Shown piece by piece: positions 6,578-6,770 of a stretch of DNA of 6,770 nt. Source of the stretch: an uncultured Pseudomonadota bacterium (GTDB lineage: Bacteria > Lernaellota > Lernaellaia > Lernaellales > Lernaellaceae). The position numbers were made by a program, and so were the translations under genes. The notes below the pieces were generated by a model, which was not told the origin of the DNA, ran no database searches, and saw only the letters and a program-made list of their open reading frames with translations. Numbering within the stretch: the first letter of the stretch is position 1; every line of letters begins with the position of its first letter. The stretch spans positions 1 through 6,770 of the forward strand of contig CALBTQ010000537.1 of the NCBI GenBank assembly GCA_937967875.1. Direction: 5' to 3'.

Positions 6578-6726
6578 TTGAACGAACACGTCGATCTTCT
6601 GTTGATTCAACAACGAACGGGAAATTGGGAAAACGTTCTATCCCAACCTTCGCTGCCGCTGTCTTTGATTACCGCGGCCCGGGAAGTCGTCGGCGAATAT
6701 CGAATCGCCTTGATCGACCTGCGGGA
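6578..6726 (+). CDS. N-terminal fragment, probable cobalamin-binding domain of a B12-dependent radical SAM protein (partial)
   Basis: Only 49 complete codons are present before the contig runs into adapter sequence. The N-terminus reads MNEHVDLLLIQQRTGNWENV, then PSLPLSLITAAREV and EYRIALIDLRED. This is the usual opening of B12-binding/radical SAM enzymes: a first beta-strand D-x-L-L-I-Q, a P-x-L-P-L-x-L-I-x-A-A helix, and a second strand ending in I-D-L/Q-R. The family covers methylation and rearrangement of lipids, sugars and cofactors, so no reaction can be assigned. The cobalamin histidine motif and the CxxxCxxC iron-sulfur motif lie beyond the end of real sequence. The TTG start has a strong ribosome site. 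Codons after 6727 stay open but are translated adapter and must not be counted. It could alternatively be another Rossmann-like protein, since only 49 residues are visible. Confidence 0.65.
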
Positions 6727-6770
6727 AGATCGGAAGAGCACACGTCTGAACTCCAGTCACCGAATACGAT
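6727..6770. other. Illumina TruSeq 3' adapter plus index (assembly contamination)
   Basis: Bases 6727-6760 match all 34 nt of the Illumina TruSeq read-1 3' adapter, beginning AGATCGGAAGAGC and ending CCAGTCAC. Then comes an 8-nt sequence, CGAATACG (6761-6768), in the position of the i7 index. The final AT (6769-6770) matches the start of the adapter segment that follows an index. The A at 6727 is probably the A-tail, so biological sequence ends at 6726. This is a library artefact from untrimmed reads, not part of the genome. Confidence 0.98.

Noticed and set aside
1..6770. CRISPR array, tRNA, transposon ends or toxin-antitoxin genes
   Set aside because: The only tandem repeat is coding, in-frame and without unique spacers. 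No cloverleaf, transposase motif or small gene pair was seen.

Overview
The window is a 6.8 kb GC-rich stretch whose confident genes all lie on the + strand. It reads as the end of an assembled contig from an uncultured Gram-negative bacterium. Supporting signs are dense coding, G/C-biased third codon positions, a secreted lipoprotein-like protein with a long Asp-Asp-Asp-Thr repeat, and multi-domain envelope proteins. Such Asp/Thr-repeat lipoproteins recall metagenomic bacteria once grouped with deltaproteobacteria (Myxococcota/Bradymonadota-like or Lernaellota-like lineages). That placement is an inference from style, not proof.

Layout: (1) 1-154 is an AT-richer leader with no convincing gene. 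(2) 155-2470 encodes a secreted, probably lipid-anchored protein: an extremely acidic tandem repeat (21 units of DDDTx), one IPT/TIG-like domain, then about six carboxypeptidase-regulatory-like beta-sandwich modules. (3) 2484-4133, only 13 nt downstream, encodes a five-helix membrane protein with an extracytoplasmic N-terminal beta domain and a C-terminal SGNH-hydrolase/acyltransferase-like domain. (4) 4195-5409 is a polysaccharide pyruvyl transferase (CsaB family). (5) 5551-6399 is a family-2 glycosyltransferase resembling the dolichyl-/polyprenyl-phosphate mannosyltransferase group. (6) 6578-6726 is the 5' end of a gene whose N-terminus looks like the cobalamin-binding domain of a B12-dependent radical SAM protein. 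(7) 6727-6770 is not biological: it matches the Illumina TruSeq 3' adapter followed by an 8-nt index and the first two bases of the next adapter segment.

Together the genes suggest cell-envelope glycan assembly and decoration: sugar transfer (GT2), ketal-pyruvate addition, and possible O-acyl addition or removal outside the membrane (SGNH). They sit beside a large secreted surface protein whose repeated threonines could themselves be glycosylation sites. The first three genes are closely spaced and could be one transcript. The last two follow gaps of 141 and 178 nt and may be separate units.

I found no CRISPR array, tRNA, rRNA, transposon or origin. The most notable biology is the coding minisatellite in the lipoprotein and its neighbourhood. 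The firmest single observation is the adapter contamination at the 3' end. I do not see convincing evidence of an entirely new system.
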